Shown here piece after piece: positions 51,950 through 61,557 of a DNA stretch of 64,000 nucleotides; the first letter of the stretch is position 1; each line of letters begins with the position of its first letter. Under the pieces are notes generated by a model. It saw only the letters and a program-made list of their open reading frames with translations. It made no database searches and had not been told where the DNA came from. Source of the stretch: Vibrio hepatarius (GTDB taxonomy: Bacteria; Pseudomonadota; Gammaproteobacteria; Enterobacterales; Vibrionaceae); the NCBI RefSeq assembly GCF_018860525.1, contig NZ_JAHKPM010000050.1, forward strand, positions 35,950 to 99,949. The letters are read 5' to 3'. Made by a program: the position numbers and the translations under genes.

Positions 51950-52618
51950 ATGGGTATTTTCTCGCGTTTTGCAGACATCATCAATTCAAATATAAGTGCA
52001 CTATTGGATAAGGCAGAAGATCCAGAAAAAATGATACGCCTCATAATCCAAGAGATGGAGGATACACTAGTAGAAGTACGCACTAATTCAGCAAAAGCCA
52101 TTGCTGACCAAAAAGAATTATCGCGTAAAGTGGGTATTATCGATCAACAGATCAACGAATGGCAAAATAAAGCAACTTTAGCCTTGACTAAGCAGCGTGA
52201 TGATTTGGCAAGGTCGGCATTAATAGAAAAGCAAAAACTGCAAGATATGCTCAAAGGAATGCATACCGAGCAGAATCTAGTGGTAGAAACGATAGAAAAG
52301 TTAACCGGCGAGATTGCTAAGCTGGAGAGTAAAATCACAGAAACTAGAGCTAAGCAGCAGGCTTTGGCGATTCGTTCACAGACGGCTTCAGGACGTCGTG
52401 ATGTACAAAAACATTTGCATACAGCTCGAAGCTCTGAGGCGATGGCTAAGTTTGAGCAGTATTCTAGAAAAATTGATGAGCTTGAAGCTGAAGCGGATGT
52501 TTATGCTCAGTCTGGTAACGCTAAGTCGTTAGATCAGGAATTTGCTGAACTTAAAGCGCAAGATGATATTGAAAAAGAACTCGAGACTCTGAAGCAGCAG
52601 GTAAAAGCCAAAAAATGA
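51950..52618 (+). CDS. pspA: Phage shock protein A
   Basis: ESCRT-III/Vipp1-like coiled-coil protein that binds stressed inner membrane and restrains PspF. 222 residues, the E. coli length. MGIFSRFADIINSNISALLDKAEDPEKMIR with amphipathic helix 1, then long coiled coil 28-160. AAGGAG upstream. Confidence 0.97.
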   Translation: MGIFSRFADIINSNISALLDKAEDPEKMIRLIIQEMEDTLVEVRTNSAKAIADQKELSRKVGIIDQQINEWQNKATLALTKQRDDLARSALIEKQKLQDMLKGMHTEQNLVVETIEKLTGEIAKLESKITETRAKQQALAIRSQTASGRRDVQKHLHTARSSEAMAKFEQYSRKIDELEAEADVYAQSGNAKSLDQEFAELKAQDDIEKELETLKQQVKAKK

Positions 52619-52766
52619 TTGGCTACCGCTAAGTGAAGTATTTATAGTCAAATAGAGATTCGTAACCTGATATTTTTCATTTATAAAACAGCACACTGAT
52701 AAAGTTCATTGTTGCTTGGTTGACGGCAAAGTCTCACGCTAAGCAAGCATTATTTAGGAGTTCCAT

Positions 52767-53000
52767 ATGTCATCATTTTTTATTGCTGGGCCTTTAATTG
52801 TTTTCTTGATATTTGTGGCGCCACTCTGGTTGATATTACATTATCGCAGCAAGAAAAAAGCCGCAGGTGGCCTTTCAGAAGATGATTTTAACCGGCTACA
52901 GACGCTGTCAGAAAAAGCGGATCAGATGCAAAAACGTGTTGAAACCCTCGAGCGAATTTTAGACACAGAAACACCTAGCTGGAGACGTCGTTATGAATAA
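52767..53000 (+). CDS. pspB: Phage shock protein B
   Basis: 77 residues: membrane helix ~4-26, Leu-rich coil FNRLQTLSEKADQMQKRVETLERIL. Partner of PspC in sensing membrane damage. Starts 148 bases after pspA; 8-base overlap with pspC. Confidence 0.94.
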   Translation: MSSFFIAGPLIVFLIFVAPLWLILHYRSKKKAAGGLSEDDFNRLQTLSEKADQMQKRVETLERILDTETPSWRRRYE

Positions 53001-53382
53001 TAGAGAGCTGTATCGAGATACTTACAATGGCAAACTTTCTGGGGTATGTGCAGGGCTTGCCAATTACTTTGGCTGTGAAGTTTGGCTGATAAGGATTTTG
53101 GTGATCTCTGCAGCTTTATTAGGTGGTAGCTTTCTTGTATTGCTCGCATATATAGCCATGACACTAATGTTGGAGAAGCAGCCAGAAAATTATGTGATGT
53201 CGTTGAAAGCCGAGCAGGAACATAAGCTAAAAAGCAAACCTTGGCAGCAAGGACAAACACCTGACGTGTTACTTAACACACTTGAAAAAGACTTTGATAT
53301 TTTGGAGGGACAAGTTCGTGAGTTAGAAGCGTATGTTACTTCCGAAACTTTTAAAGTCGACAGAGAATTTAGCCGTTTGTAA
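52993..53382 (+). CDS. pspC: Phage shock protein C
   Basis: 129 residues: LYRDTYNGKLSGVCAGLANYFG with the PspC domain, membrane helix ~34-58, C-terminal coil ending LEAYVTSETFKVDREFSRL. Senses secretin and membrane stress and relieves PspA inhibition with PspB. Confidence 0.95.
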   Translation: MNNRELYRDTYNGKLSGVCAGLANYFGCEVWLIRILVISAALLGGSFLVLLAYIAMTLMLEKQPENYVMSLKAEQEHKLKSKPWQQGQTPDVLLNTLEKDFDILEGQVRELEAYVTSETFKVDREFSRL

Positions 53383-53585
53383 GTCAATAATGGGAACTAA
53401 GGTGACACTTCCCAGAAAATAGCCAATTATTATAATAATTTACTGGTAACTGGCTGGCAGTCATATAATCATTCATCTATCTTTGGGTTTGTTGACTTTT
53501 AGGGTTGGTTTTAATTTTTTACAAAAATCAATCTTGAACAGGAAACAGGCCCTAATATCTCTAAGTGACTATTGGATGACTGATT

Positions 53586-54617
53586 ATGCAATCAAAGTTT
53601 TTGCTTCTTACTGCTGCCACTTTATTAAGCGGTTGTGGTAAAGAGTTACCTCCTGTTCCTGAGCCAGAATCTAGGCCCGCAAAACTTTTCACCGTTTCAG
53701 TCGGCAACGCACAATTTGAAAGACATTTCCCTGCTACATCTGAAGCAGGAGACAGAGCTGTTTTAGCTTTTCGAGTGCCTGGGCAGCTACAATCAATAGA
53801 TGTGTTATCTGGTCAGCCTGTTACTAAAGGGCAAGTGCTCGCCTCTTTAAACCCAGACGAATATTCTTTGCTCGCCAAGCAAGCAGAAGCTCAGTTCCGT
53901 TTAGCGGACGTTCAATATGAGCGTTACAAAAAACTGCGAATTGATAAAGTCGTTTCTGAACAAGATTTTGATCAGGCTAAAGCGAACCATAATTCTGCGA
54001 AAGCATCATTAGAACAAGCGCAGGCCAATTTGCGTTATACAAAGTTAGTCGCCCCTTACAATGGAACAGTTTCTATTATACCAGCAGAAACCTATCAATA
54101 TATTGCTGCCAAGCAAGGCGTGATGAATATTCAGACCAATCAACTGATAAAAATCCTATTTCAGTTGCCTGACCACTTACTTAATCGGTTTGCTTCAGGG
54201 GTCAATCTTACCGCTTCAATGAAGTTTGATGCGTTTCCGGACAACGATTACGTACTGACTTTCCAAGAAGTGGATACAGAAGCGGATCCGAAAACTGGCT
54301 CATATAAAGTGACCATGGTTATGGAGCGCCCACTAGATGTAGGTATTCTGCCCGGAATGGCGGGAGAGGTGAATGTTAAAGTTGATTCTTTAGGTGCTAC
54401 GCGGATCCCGAATACCGCTGTTTTTGAACAAAATGGAGAAACCTGTGTTTGGCGCGTTGATTCATCCGGTGTGGTCGAGAAAGTGAGCATAGTGTTGGAT
54501 GAAAAACGTCAAGTCAAACGTGGCCTTGAGGATGGGGACCGTATCATTATTTCTGGCGTGAATGACATTGAGTCTGGCATCAAAGTGAGAGAGTGGGTTA
54601 AGGAGAGAGGGCTGTAA
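53586..54617 (+). CDS. vexI: RND efflux periplasmic adaptor, lipoprotein (VexI-like)
   Basis: Membrane-fusion protein linking an RND pump to an outer-membrane channel. 343 residues; type II signal with lipobox LLSGC (Cys ~17), lipoyl halves FRVPGQLQSIDVLSGQPVTKGQVL and LRYTKLVAPYNGTVS, a short hairpin 95-140. V. cholerae VexIJK is an RND system with two adaptors, and this order (two adaptors, pump, tag; psp upstream) fits my memory of it. Symbol by synteny. Confidence 0.8.
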   Translation: MQSKFLLLTAATLLSGCGKELPPVPEPESRPAKLFTVSVGNAQFERHFPATSEAGDRAVLAFRVPGQLQSIDVLSGQPVTKGQVLASLNPDEYSLLAKQAEAQFRLADVQYERYKKLRIDKVVSEQDFDQAKANHNSAKASLEQAQANLRYTKLVAPYNGTVSIIPAETYQYIAAKQGVMNIQTNQLIKILFQLPDHLLNRFASGVNLTASMKFDAFPDNDYVLTFQEVDTEADPKTGSYKVTMVMERPLDVGILPGMAGEVNVKVDSLGATRIPNTAVFEQNGETCVWRVDSSGVVEKVSIVLDEKRQVKRGLEDGDRIIISGVNDIESGIKVREWVKERGL

Positions 54618-54618
54618 C

Positions 54619-55704
54619 ATGAAGTTATTTATAGGTCTTAGTTTGCTCAGCTCAGCGATTGTTCTTACTGGGTGTGGTAAGGAAAACCAATACGTTGATT
54701 TTGGCATACCAAAAGTGAAGGCTGTTCAAGTAAGCACTGATGTCGAGCAAGATAATCTTTATTTCCCAGCGGTGGCCAATGCAGCGGAGCGCGCGCCCTT
54801 GAGCTTTCGAGTGTTTGGTGAAGTCAGTAAGCTCAATGTTAAAGAAGGAGATAGGGTTAAAAAAGGCGCTGTACTAGCCGAGCTAGACCCAACGGATTAT
54901 CAACTGGACGTCGATAATGCTAGTGCCAAGTTCACCGTTATTGATAGCCAATACAAGCGTTCTAAACCTCTTGTTGCGAAAGGACTGCTTGCGAGATCTC
55001 AGTTCGATGAGATAGCCGCCAATCGGCAGATCGCTTTAAGCGAATTGGAGTTAGCTCAATTGAGGTTGTCATTCACTCAACTTTTGGCTCCGGTTGATGG
55101 CATAATTTCACGGGTAAATGTTGATCAATATGAAAACGTGCAGGTTGGTCAACAGGTCGTGAATATTCATAGTATTGACAACGTGGAAGTGTTGATTCAG
55201 CTGCCTGATAGCCTTTATACCAATCAGCCTGAACCGGAGACTCTTTCTCGTATCGAAGCATTAGTTAAAGTGCCGAGCGGCAATGAGTACCGAGCATCCA
55301 TCAAGGAGTTTACTACTGAGCCTGATCCTAAAACCGGAACTTTCACTGTTACCTTGGCTCTACCCATGCCTGAGCAAGAATACATATTGGATGGTATGGC
55401 GGTAGAAGTCACAACTGATAGTTACCAAATTGGCTTGAACAGGAGTAGTGGAGTATTGGTGCCTATTGAAGCCGTATTTAATGCAGATGGTGATGATATA
55501 AATAGAAGTAACAAATTTGTTTGGCTGCTAAATGAAGACAGTACAGTGACTCGGCAAAAAATTCGAGTCAGTAAAGTCACTAAGGAAGATCTACAAGTAG
55601 TAAGTGGATTGACAGGCCAACAGCAAGTAGTCGTGGCTGGGATTTCAAGGCTAAAAGAGGGAATGAAAGTGGAAGTGATTAAGCAGGAGACTGGAAATGA
55701 GTGA
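54619..55704 (+). CDS. vexJ: RND efflux periplasmic adaptor, lipoprotein (VexJ-like)
   Basis: Second membrane-fusion protein. 361 residues, lipobox VLTGC (Cys ~19), SFRVFGEVSKLNVKEGDRVKKGAVLAELDP and LRLSFTQLLAPVDGIISR lipoyl halves. About the same architecture as the preceding adaptor but clearly diverged from it. One base after that gene; overlaps the pump gene by 8 bases. Confidence 0.8.
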   Translation: MKLFIGLSLLSSAIVLTGCGKENQYVDFGIPKVKAVQVSTDVEQDNLYFPAVANAAERAPLSFRVFGEVSKLNVKEGDRVKKGAVLAELDPTDYQLDVDNASAKFTVIDSQYKRSKPLVAKGLLARSQFDEIAANRQIALSELELAQLRLSFTQLLAPVDGIISRVNVDQYENVQVGQQVVNIHSIDNVEVLIQLPDSLYTNQPEPETLSRIEALVKVPSGNEYRASIKEFTTEPDPKTGTFTVTLALPMPEQEYILDGMAVEVTTDSYQIGLNRSSGVLVPIEAVFNADGDDINRSNKFVWLLNEDSTVTRQKIRVSKVTKEDLQVVSGLTGQQQVVVAGISRLKEGMKVEVIKQETGNE

Positions 55705-58700
55705 ACACGATAACAGCCAGTCTTCTCAAGATGAAAATGTCACTGGTGTAGCTGCATATTTCATTAGAAACCGCGTTATTAGCTGGATGATCGCGTTGAT
55801 TTTCCTTATAGGCGGTATTTCGGCTTTTTTTGGTTTGGGACGTTTAGAAGACCCAGCATTTACGATAAAAGATGCCATGGTAGTCACTTCATATCCAGGT
55901 GCAACGCCTCAGCAGGTAGAAGAAGAGGTGACTTACCCTATAGAGAAAGCCATCCAGCAATTGACTTATGTTGATGAGGTGAATTCAATTTCCAGTCGTG
56001 GTTTATCCCAGATCACTGTCTCGATGAAAAACAACTATGGCCCAGATGACTTGCCGCAAATATGGGACGAATTACGCCGCAAGGTGAGCGATCTTAAGGT
56101 TCAGCTACCTCCAGGGGTCAATGAACCCAAAGTTATAGATGATTTTGGTGATGTGTACGGTATTTTACTCGCGATCACAGGCGATGGGTATTCGTATAAA
56201 GAGTTACTTGATTATGTTGACTATTTAAGACGTGAGCTGGAGCTGGTTGATGGTGTCAGTAAAGTGTCGGTTTCAGGCCAGCAACAGGAACAGGTGTTTA
56301 TCGAGGTCTCGATGAAGCGCTTAAGTAGCCTTGGTTTAGCACCGAATACATTCTTCAATTTATTATCTACTCAAAACGTGGTTTCCGATGCTGGCGCAAT
56401 CCGAGTCGGTGACGAATACATACGCATCCAACCTACCGGTGAATTTGAAAATGTTGATCAGCTTGGTGACTTGATCATCACAGAAAGTGGTGCCCAAGGG
56501 CTGATTTACTTACGAGATGTCGCCGAAATTAAACGCGGTTATGTCGATGTTCCCGATAACATCATTACCTTTAACGGCCATCTTGCGCTTAACGTGGGCG
56601 TTTCCTTTGCGCAAGGTGTGAATGTGGTTGAAGTGGGCGAGCGCTTTGATCGTCGGCTTGCCGAGTTAAAGTATCAACAACCGGTTGGTATTGATATTGC
56701 CGAAGTCTACAGCCAGCCGAAAGAAGTCGACAAGTCGGTGAGCGGTTTTGTTGTTAGTCTTGGCCAAGCAGTCGCAATCGTGATAATCGTATTGTTGTTT
56801 TTTATGGGTATTCGCTCGGGGCTGCTTATTGGTTTAATCCTATTGCTGACCGTGTTTGGTACTTTCATTTTTATGAAGTACTTTGCTATCGATTTGCAAC
56901 GTATCTCGCTTGGGGCTCTAGTTATTGCTCTTGGTATGTTGGTCGATAATGCGATTGTAGTCGTCGAAGGTATATTGATAGGAACGCAAAAAGGGCGTTC
57001 GCGAATGCAGGCGGCAACCGATATTGTCACGCAAACTAAGTGGCCATTGCTTGGTGCGACAATAATTGCTGTGACTGCATTTGCTCCTATCGGCTTATCT
57101 GAAGATTCAACGGGTGAGTACTGTGGAACCTTGTTTACTGTCTTGCTTATTTCTTTGATGTTAAGTTGGTTTACCGCCATATCCTTGACCCCATTTTTTG
57201 CCGATATGTTTTTTAAAGGGCAAAAAATTAGCAATGATGGTGAAGATAATGACCCCTATAAAGGCATGGTTTTTGCCCTCTACAAAGGGTTTCTAGAGTT
57301 TTGTATGCAGCGTGCTTGGCTAACGGTTATTGTTATGATTGTTGGTCTTGCTGCTAGTCTCTATGGGTTTACTTTTGTCAAACAGTCCTTTTTTCCATCA
57401 TCAACAACACCTATGTTCCAGGCTGATATCTGGTTGCCTGAAGGGACAGATATTCGTGCGACTAATACTAAGCTAAAAGCATTGGAAACTTGGCTCTCTG
57501 ATCAAGAGGGAGTTGAACATATCACCACCACTGCGGGGAAAGGTTTGCAGCGTTTTATGCTTACTTACTCGCCTGAGAAAAGTTATGCAGCGTATGGTGA
57601 AATTACAACACGAGTAGAAAGTTACGAGCAGTTAGCAACATTAATGTCGAATTTCAGAGCTTATGTTGAGGATAATTTCCCTGAAATTAACTATAAGCTC
57701 AAGCAAATTGAGCTTGGCCCTGGTGGTGGTGCAAAAATTGAAGCGCGTGTGATTGGCTCCGACCCAACTGTGCTGCGGAGTGTCGCAAGGCAGATTGAAG
57801 ATATTATGCATGCAGATCCTGGCGCGAATAACATACGCCATGACTGGCGAGAGAGGACAAAAGTACTAGAGCCGCAATTTAACGAAGGTCAAGCAAGGCG
57901 CTACGGCATTACTAAAGCCGATGTAGACGAGTTCCTTGCGATGTCTTTTTCAGGGAAATCTGTCGGTGTATACCGTGACGGAACGACTTTAATGCCAATT
58001 GTTGCTCGACTACCAGAAGAAGAGCGTATTGATATTCGTAATATTGAAGGGATGAAAATTTGGAGCCCAGCGCTAAGTGAATATATTCCACTTCAGCAAG
58101 TCACTTTAGGCTACGACATGCGTTGGGAAGATCCCATCATAGTGCGTAAAAACCGCAAGCGCATGTTGACTGTGATGGCTGACCCGGATTTGTTAGGTGA
58201 AGAAACTGCCGCAACCCTACAAAAGAGGCTGCAACCACAGATTGAAGCGATTGAACTTCCGCCTGGGTATGCTCTTGAGTGGGGCGGTGAATATGAATCT
58301 TCGGGGGATGCTCAGGCTTCGCTCTTTACTACTATGCCGATGGGCTACCTCTTCATGTTTTTGATCACGGTATTCTTGTTTAATACGGTCAAAGAGCCAT
58401 TGATCGTCTGGCTAACCGTTCCACTGGCGATTATTGGGGTTACAACAGGGTTACTGGTATTAAATACACCGTTTGGCTTTATGGCATTACTGGGCTTTTT
58501 GAGCCTATCTGGGATGTTGCTAAAAAATGGTATTGTCTTGCTTGACCAAATAGAGATTGAAATGAGGTCAGGCAAAGACCCTTACCTTGCGGTGGTCGAT
58601 GCGTCTTTAAGCCGTGTACGCCCTGTTTGTATGGCAGCGATCACCACAATATTGGGCATGCTTCCCTTGCTACCTGATATTTTCTTCAAACCTATGGCCG

Positions 58701-58798
58701 TGACTATAATGTTTGGGTTAGGGTTTGCCACCGTATTAACCCTGATTGTAGTGCCTGTGCTTTATCGAATTTTCCATAAAGTACAAGTGCCAAATTAA
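55697..58798 (+). CDS. vexK: RND-family multidrug efflux transporter (VexK-like)
   Basis: Proton-driven inner-membrane exporter of the HAE group; 1033 residues, twelve membrane helices with the usual two large periplasmic loops (~45-340 and ~565-870). Helix 4 reads GMLVDNAIVVVEG; the first Asp of the AcrB Asp-Asp pair is kept, the second is Asn as in many HAE pumps. TSYPGATPQQVEEEVTYPIE and the final GMLPLLPDIFFKPMAVTIMFGL region are typical. Ends 7 bases before a large hairpin. Confidence 0.9.
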   Translation: MSEHDNSQSSQDENVTGVAAYFIRNRVISWMIALIFLIGGISAFFGLGRLEDPAFTIKDAMVVTSYPGATPQQVEEEVTYPIEKAIQQLTYVDEVNSISSRGLSQITVSMKNNYGPDDLPQIWDELRRKVSDLKVQLPPGVNEPKVIDDFGDVYGILLAITGDGYSYKELLDYVDYLRRELELVDGVSKVSVSGQQQEQVFIEVSMKRLSSLGLAPNTFFNLLSTQNVVSDAGAIRVGDEYIRIQPTGEFENVDQLGDLIITESGAQGLIYLRDVAEIKRGYVDVPDNIITFNGHLALNVGVSFAQGVNVVEVGERFDRRLAELKYQQPVGIDIAEVYSQPKEVDKSVSGFVVSLGQAVAIVIIVLLFFMGIRSGLLIGLILLLTVFGTFIFMKYFAIDLQRISLGALVIALGMLVDNAIVVVEGILIGTQKGRSRMQAATDIVTQTKWPLLGATIIAVTAFAPIGLSEDSTGEYCGTLFTVLLISLMLSWFTAISLTPFFADMFFKGQKISNDGEDNDPYKGMVFALYKGFLEFCMQRAWLTVIVMIVGLAASLYGFTFVKQSFFPSSTTPMFQADIWLPEGTDIRATNTKLKALETWLSDQEGVEHITTTAGKGLQRFMLTYSPEKSYAAYGEITTRVESYEQLATLMSNFRAYVEDNFPEINYKLKQIELGPGGGAKIEARVIGSDPTVLRSVARQIEDIMHADPGANNIRHDWRERTKVLEPQFNEGQARRYGITKADVDEFLAMSFSGKSVGVYRDGTTLMPIVARLPEEERIDIRNIEGMKIWSPALSEYIPLQQVTLGYDMRWEDPIIVRKNRKRMLTVMADPDLLGEETAATLQKRLQPQIEAIELPPGYALEWGGEYESSGDAQASLFTTMPMGYLFMFLITVFLFNTVKEPLIVWLTVPLAIIGVTTGLLVLNTPFGFMALLGFLSLSGMLLKNGIVLLDQIEIEMRSGKDPYLAVVDASLSRVRPVCMAAITTILGMLPLLPDIFFKPMAVTIMFGLGFATVLTLIVVPVLYRIFHKVQVPN

Positions 58799-58803
58799 TT
58801 AAT

Positions 58804-58837
58804 GTTATTAGCGCCTCCTTAGCGAGGCGCTAATAAC
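58804..58837. terminator. Hairpin after the RND operon (possible terminator)
   Basis: 14-base perfect stem GTTATTAGCGCCTC / GAGGCGCTAATAAC, loop CTTAGC, no T-run afterwards. Could be a Rho-linked end or mRNA-stability structure rather than an intrinsic terminator. Confidence 0.55.
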
Positions 58838-58856
58838 AACTGATGTAGGAAAGAAA

Positions 58857-59411
58857 ATGGATACGAGGTGCGCTTGGGCAATGAATCATCAGCTTGAACG
58901 TGACTATCACGACAACGAATGGGGCATACCTGTTTATGACGACCGAGTGTTGTTTGAGTTTATCACGCTGGAAGGCGCGCAAGCGGGCTTAAGTTGGATA
59001 ACTATTTTGAAAAAGCGAGAAGGCTACCGCGCCGCGTTTCAAAATTATGATATCGACAAACTGGCCAAGTGTGATGAACAAGCGGTCGAGCCCATTATTG
59101 GTCAATTTGATGTAGTTAAGCACAGAGGTAAAATCAACTCGGTCTTTAGTAATGCGCGCGCCGCAAAGGCTCTGATTAAAGAATATGGTAGTCTGTCGAA
59201 TGCGTTATGGCAGTTTGTCGATGGCAAACCAGTAGTGAATCACTGGAGTGTGATGGAGCAAGTGCCAGTTTCAACAGAGCAATCAAAAGCGATGAGTAAA
59301 TTTTTAAAAAAGCACGGTTTTAAGTTTGTCGGCGAGACGATTTGCTACGCCTTTATGCAAGCCGTCGGTATGGTCAACGACCATTTGCTCGAGTGCCCCA
59401 AGAGGGGATGA
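58857..59411 (+). CDS. tag: DNA-3-methyladenine glycosylase I
   Basis: Removes 3-methyladenine from DNA. 184 residues: RCAWAMNHQLERDYHDNEWG, LEGAQAGLSWITILKKREGYR with the catalytic/binding Glu and Trp, FKFVGETICYAFMQAVGMVNDHLLEC. The zinc ligands Cys5, His18 and the C-terminal His/Cys are present. Starts 20 bases after the RND hairpin. Confidence 0.95.
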   Translation: MDTRCAWAMNHQLERDYHDNEWGIPVYDDRVLFEFITLEGAQAGLSWITILKKREGYRAAFQNYDIDKLAKCDEQAVEPIIGQFDVVKHRGKINSVFSNARAAKALIKEYGSLSNALWQFVDGKPVVNHWSVMEQVPVSTEQSKAMSKFLKKHGFKFVGETICYAFMQAVGMVNDHLLECPKRG

Positions 59412-59751
59412 TGATGGTAAAGCCTAGCTAGCGTAACATTTTGACAATCGGCTGCTGGCTTCTGCGTGACTAACAACGTTGCCTTCAGCTAATGCTCACT
59501 TGTTCCGTGCAATCCCCTCAAAAGTAGCTAATCGATTTTCTACGAGTGTTCGACAAAATAATTTGGCGGTGCGTAAGCGCCTCTATATTGGTTCATTGAC
59601 TCTCAACTCAGTTTAGCACTGACATGAGCCTCATTGTGAGTATTGAAGAACTGCCATTTTAAATGTCCAATTTTTTCCCGAATTGTCACACCCCAGTTAC
59701 GTTCAGAGGCTAAACTTGCATAGTGTTCAGTTCAAGGTTGGTGGAAGGTTT
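59412..59751. other. Non-coding gap between tag and the accessory region
   Basis: 340 bases with no open frame I can support. The first ~170 bases are less AT-rich than other gaps here. It reads like a decayed or repetitive extragenic element, and marks the point where recognisable core synteny ends. Confidence 0.4.
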
Positions 59752-60555
59752 ATGGAAAAAATAATTGCGATAACTGTTACTTTAATGTTGGTGTCATTCC
59801 AGACTTATGCATCTAATACAAGCTTTCTTACTTTTGAATTTCCGCCATTTAGCCACAAGATTAAAGGACAACCCTCAGGTCCATTCACGGATATGGTCAA
59901 TGACGTATGTTTGGAATTGGGTAATGAGTGTAGTTTTAAAACATTTCCCACAAGAAGAGCTAAGCTTATGATATCAGAAGGAAAAGCTGATGGGATATAC
60001 CCATTCGCTTGGTATGAGAATCGGGCGGAAAAGTTTTATTTCTCAGTTCCTTTCATGATGACTGAATATGGTATTTTCCTTTCAGTAGATAACAAAACAA
60101 CCATTGCAAATGTAGAGGATCTTCAAGGTTTGCATGTGGGCGTTTTTGGCCCATCAAACACATCTAATTCTCTGGACGAGCTAAATGAAACATTGGTAGC
60201 TAAAGGCTTGAAACCAATGAAAATCATGATACAAAGAGATGAGAGTGGTAATTTAATTAGAATGTTGGATTCAAATAGAATTGATGCCTATTACAGCAAC
60301 CGTTCGTTAGGGGAGTTTCGTGCAAAACAGTTTGGCATTGAAGGTATTAGATATACTTGGAAAGATAAACGTCTTTTGTATTTTGTGGCATTCCCTAAGT
60401 CAACAACAGATATAGAGTTTGTTGAAAAATTCAATAAAGCTGCATTGAAGATTTTTTCAAAACAAGGCTATTTAGAAAGCAAGTTAAATCCTTGGGCTAT
60501 CTCCTCACCTCCGCTTACTGCCGAGACACTTAACGAATACGCTATACCACTTTAG
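59752..60555 (+). CDS. Periplasmic solute-binding protein (amino-acid-type, SBP family 3)
   Basis: 267 residues. Signal peptide MEKIIAITVTLMLVSFQTYA-S, then FLTFEFPPFSHKIKGQPSGPFTDMVNDVC, a typical family 3 opening, with IYPFAWYENRAEKFYFSVPFMMTEYGIF and LQGLHVGVFGPSN. ATG 59752 with GGAAGG upstream. No permease or ATPase beside it, so an orphan receptor; such proteins in vibrios may feed a sensor or a distant transporter. Substrate unknown; the Arg that binds amino-acid carboxylates may be in PTRRAKLM. Confidence 0.8.
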   Translation: MEKIIAITVTLMLVSFQTYASNTSFLTFEFPPFSHKIKGQPSGPFTDMVNDVCLELGNECSFKTFPTRRAKLMISEGKADGIYPFAWYENRAEKFYFSVPFMMTEYGIFLSVDNKTTIANVEDLQGLHVGVFGPSNTSNSLDELNETLVAKGLKPMKIMIQRDESGNLIRMLDSNRIDAYYSNRSLGEFRAKQFGIEGIRYTWKDKRLLYFVAFPKSTTDIEFVEKFNKAALKIFSKQGYLESKLNPWAISSPPLTAETLNEYAIPL

Positions 60556-60695
60556 GGAATTTGTGTGAGCCACTAAATGATAGAATCTAGAAAATGGCTC
60601 ATTCACTTTCTCATTCTGGACACACACCAAAAGGACATTCAATTTATTTTTGACAATCGCACTGATCGAGCGCGTAATGTAGAAACACTTCTCTG

Positions 60696-61490
60696 CTAGC
60701 TCAGTGAGAGCACATCTTGTGCCATCAACCACTCATGCGTAACTTCATCTTGTGGTTTACCTTCACGGCACACTTTATAATCAAGTTCTGCAATAATATC
60801 ATTGGAGAAGCGTAATGAATCTAAGGTCTTAAGCTGCTTTTCAGTGAAAAGATTTTTTTTGTCATCTCGAAGTAAAAGCAAGGCTCTATCTACAATTCCA
60901 AGCAGTCCTTTAGGCTCTTTAAGCTCACGAATATCATAACGATAGTGAAGAAATTGCGGCTTCCACAGTGGAACAATAACCCATTTTTTATTCGCGACTG
61001 CATCTTCAAAGGCACTTAAGCAATCGTCTTCACTGCCCGTAAAAAATTTATACCCTGCTTTACTTAAACCGTACTCTTCCATCATACGAATTGAGAAGCG
61101 TGTGATACCAGCTCCTGGGTTAATACCTTGAATCTTAGGTATCATTTTCTTGACCACTTCAGGCTTCAATAAATCCACCACTTCTGAGACCATATCTTTA
61201 GGCACGTAATCCGGTACACCCCACAATGCGTATGGCTCATAGTGAAGTCCAAGCTCGATTAATTGCTCAACCTCTTCAACATCTGATTTATAGATACCAT
61301 GACTCGATGGTAACCAAGCAGAAGATAGCATGTCTATTTCACCAGTTTTCAGTTTTTCAAAATTTTCTTGATGAGGAGAGAAGATTCGCTCAACTTCGAA
61401 TTTCATGTTTTTCAATACGTTGGTAACCAATGACGCTGTTGTACGATGAAACGACAGGTCTGTTACACCAATTGTAATTTTTTTATTCAT
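60696..61490 (-). CDS. OpuAC-type (glycine betaine/choline) substrate-binding protein lacking a signal peptide
   Basis: 264 residues starting MNKKITIGVTDLSFHRTTA, with the OpuAC signs EIDMLSSAWLPSSHGIY, LWGVPDYVP, INPGAGI, and VIVPLWKPQFLHYRYDIREL. The aromatic residues of the ligand box seem present. There is no hydrophobic signal, so the protein is predicted to stay in the cytoplasm or to be a divergent receptor. An upstream extension of the frame gives no signal peptide either. No transporter genes nearby. Divergent from the unknown gene at 61558. Confidence 0.75.
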   Translation of the reverse strand: MNKKITIGVTDLSFHRTTASLVTNVLKNMKFEVERIFSPHQENFEKLKTGEIDMLSSAWLPSSHGIYKSDVEEVEQLIELGLHYEPYALWGVPDYVPKDMVSEVVDLLKPEVVKKMIPKIQGINPGAGITRFSIRMMEEYGLSKAGYKFFTGSEDDCLSAFEDAVANKKWVIVPLWKPQFLHYRYDIRELKEPKGLLGIVDRALLLLRDDKKNLFTEKQLKTLDSLRFSNDIIAELDYKVCREGKPQDEVTHEWLMAQDVLSLS

Positions 61491-61557
61491 TGTTCTTTTT
61501 CTCTTACCGTAACTGACATATGAAAAAATTGAGAAAGAACCAGAGGAACTAGTTCTA

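Noticed and set aside
56707..57234. 175-codon minus-strand frame inside the RND pump
   Set aside because: Long antisense shadow caused by codon bias; no start context or family match.
59412..59751. Integron attC (VCR) repeat
   Set aside because: No matching core sites or the usual long imperfect dyad; no integrase or cassette-like genes nearby.
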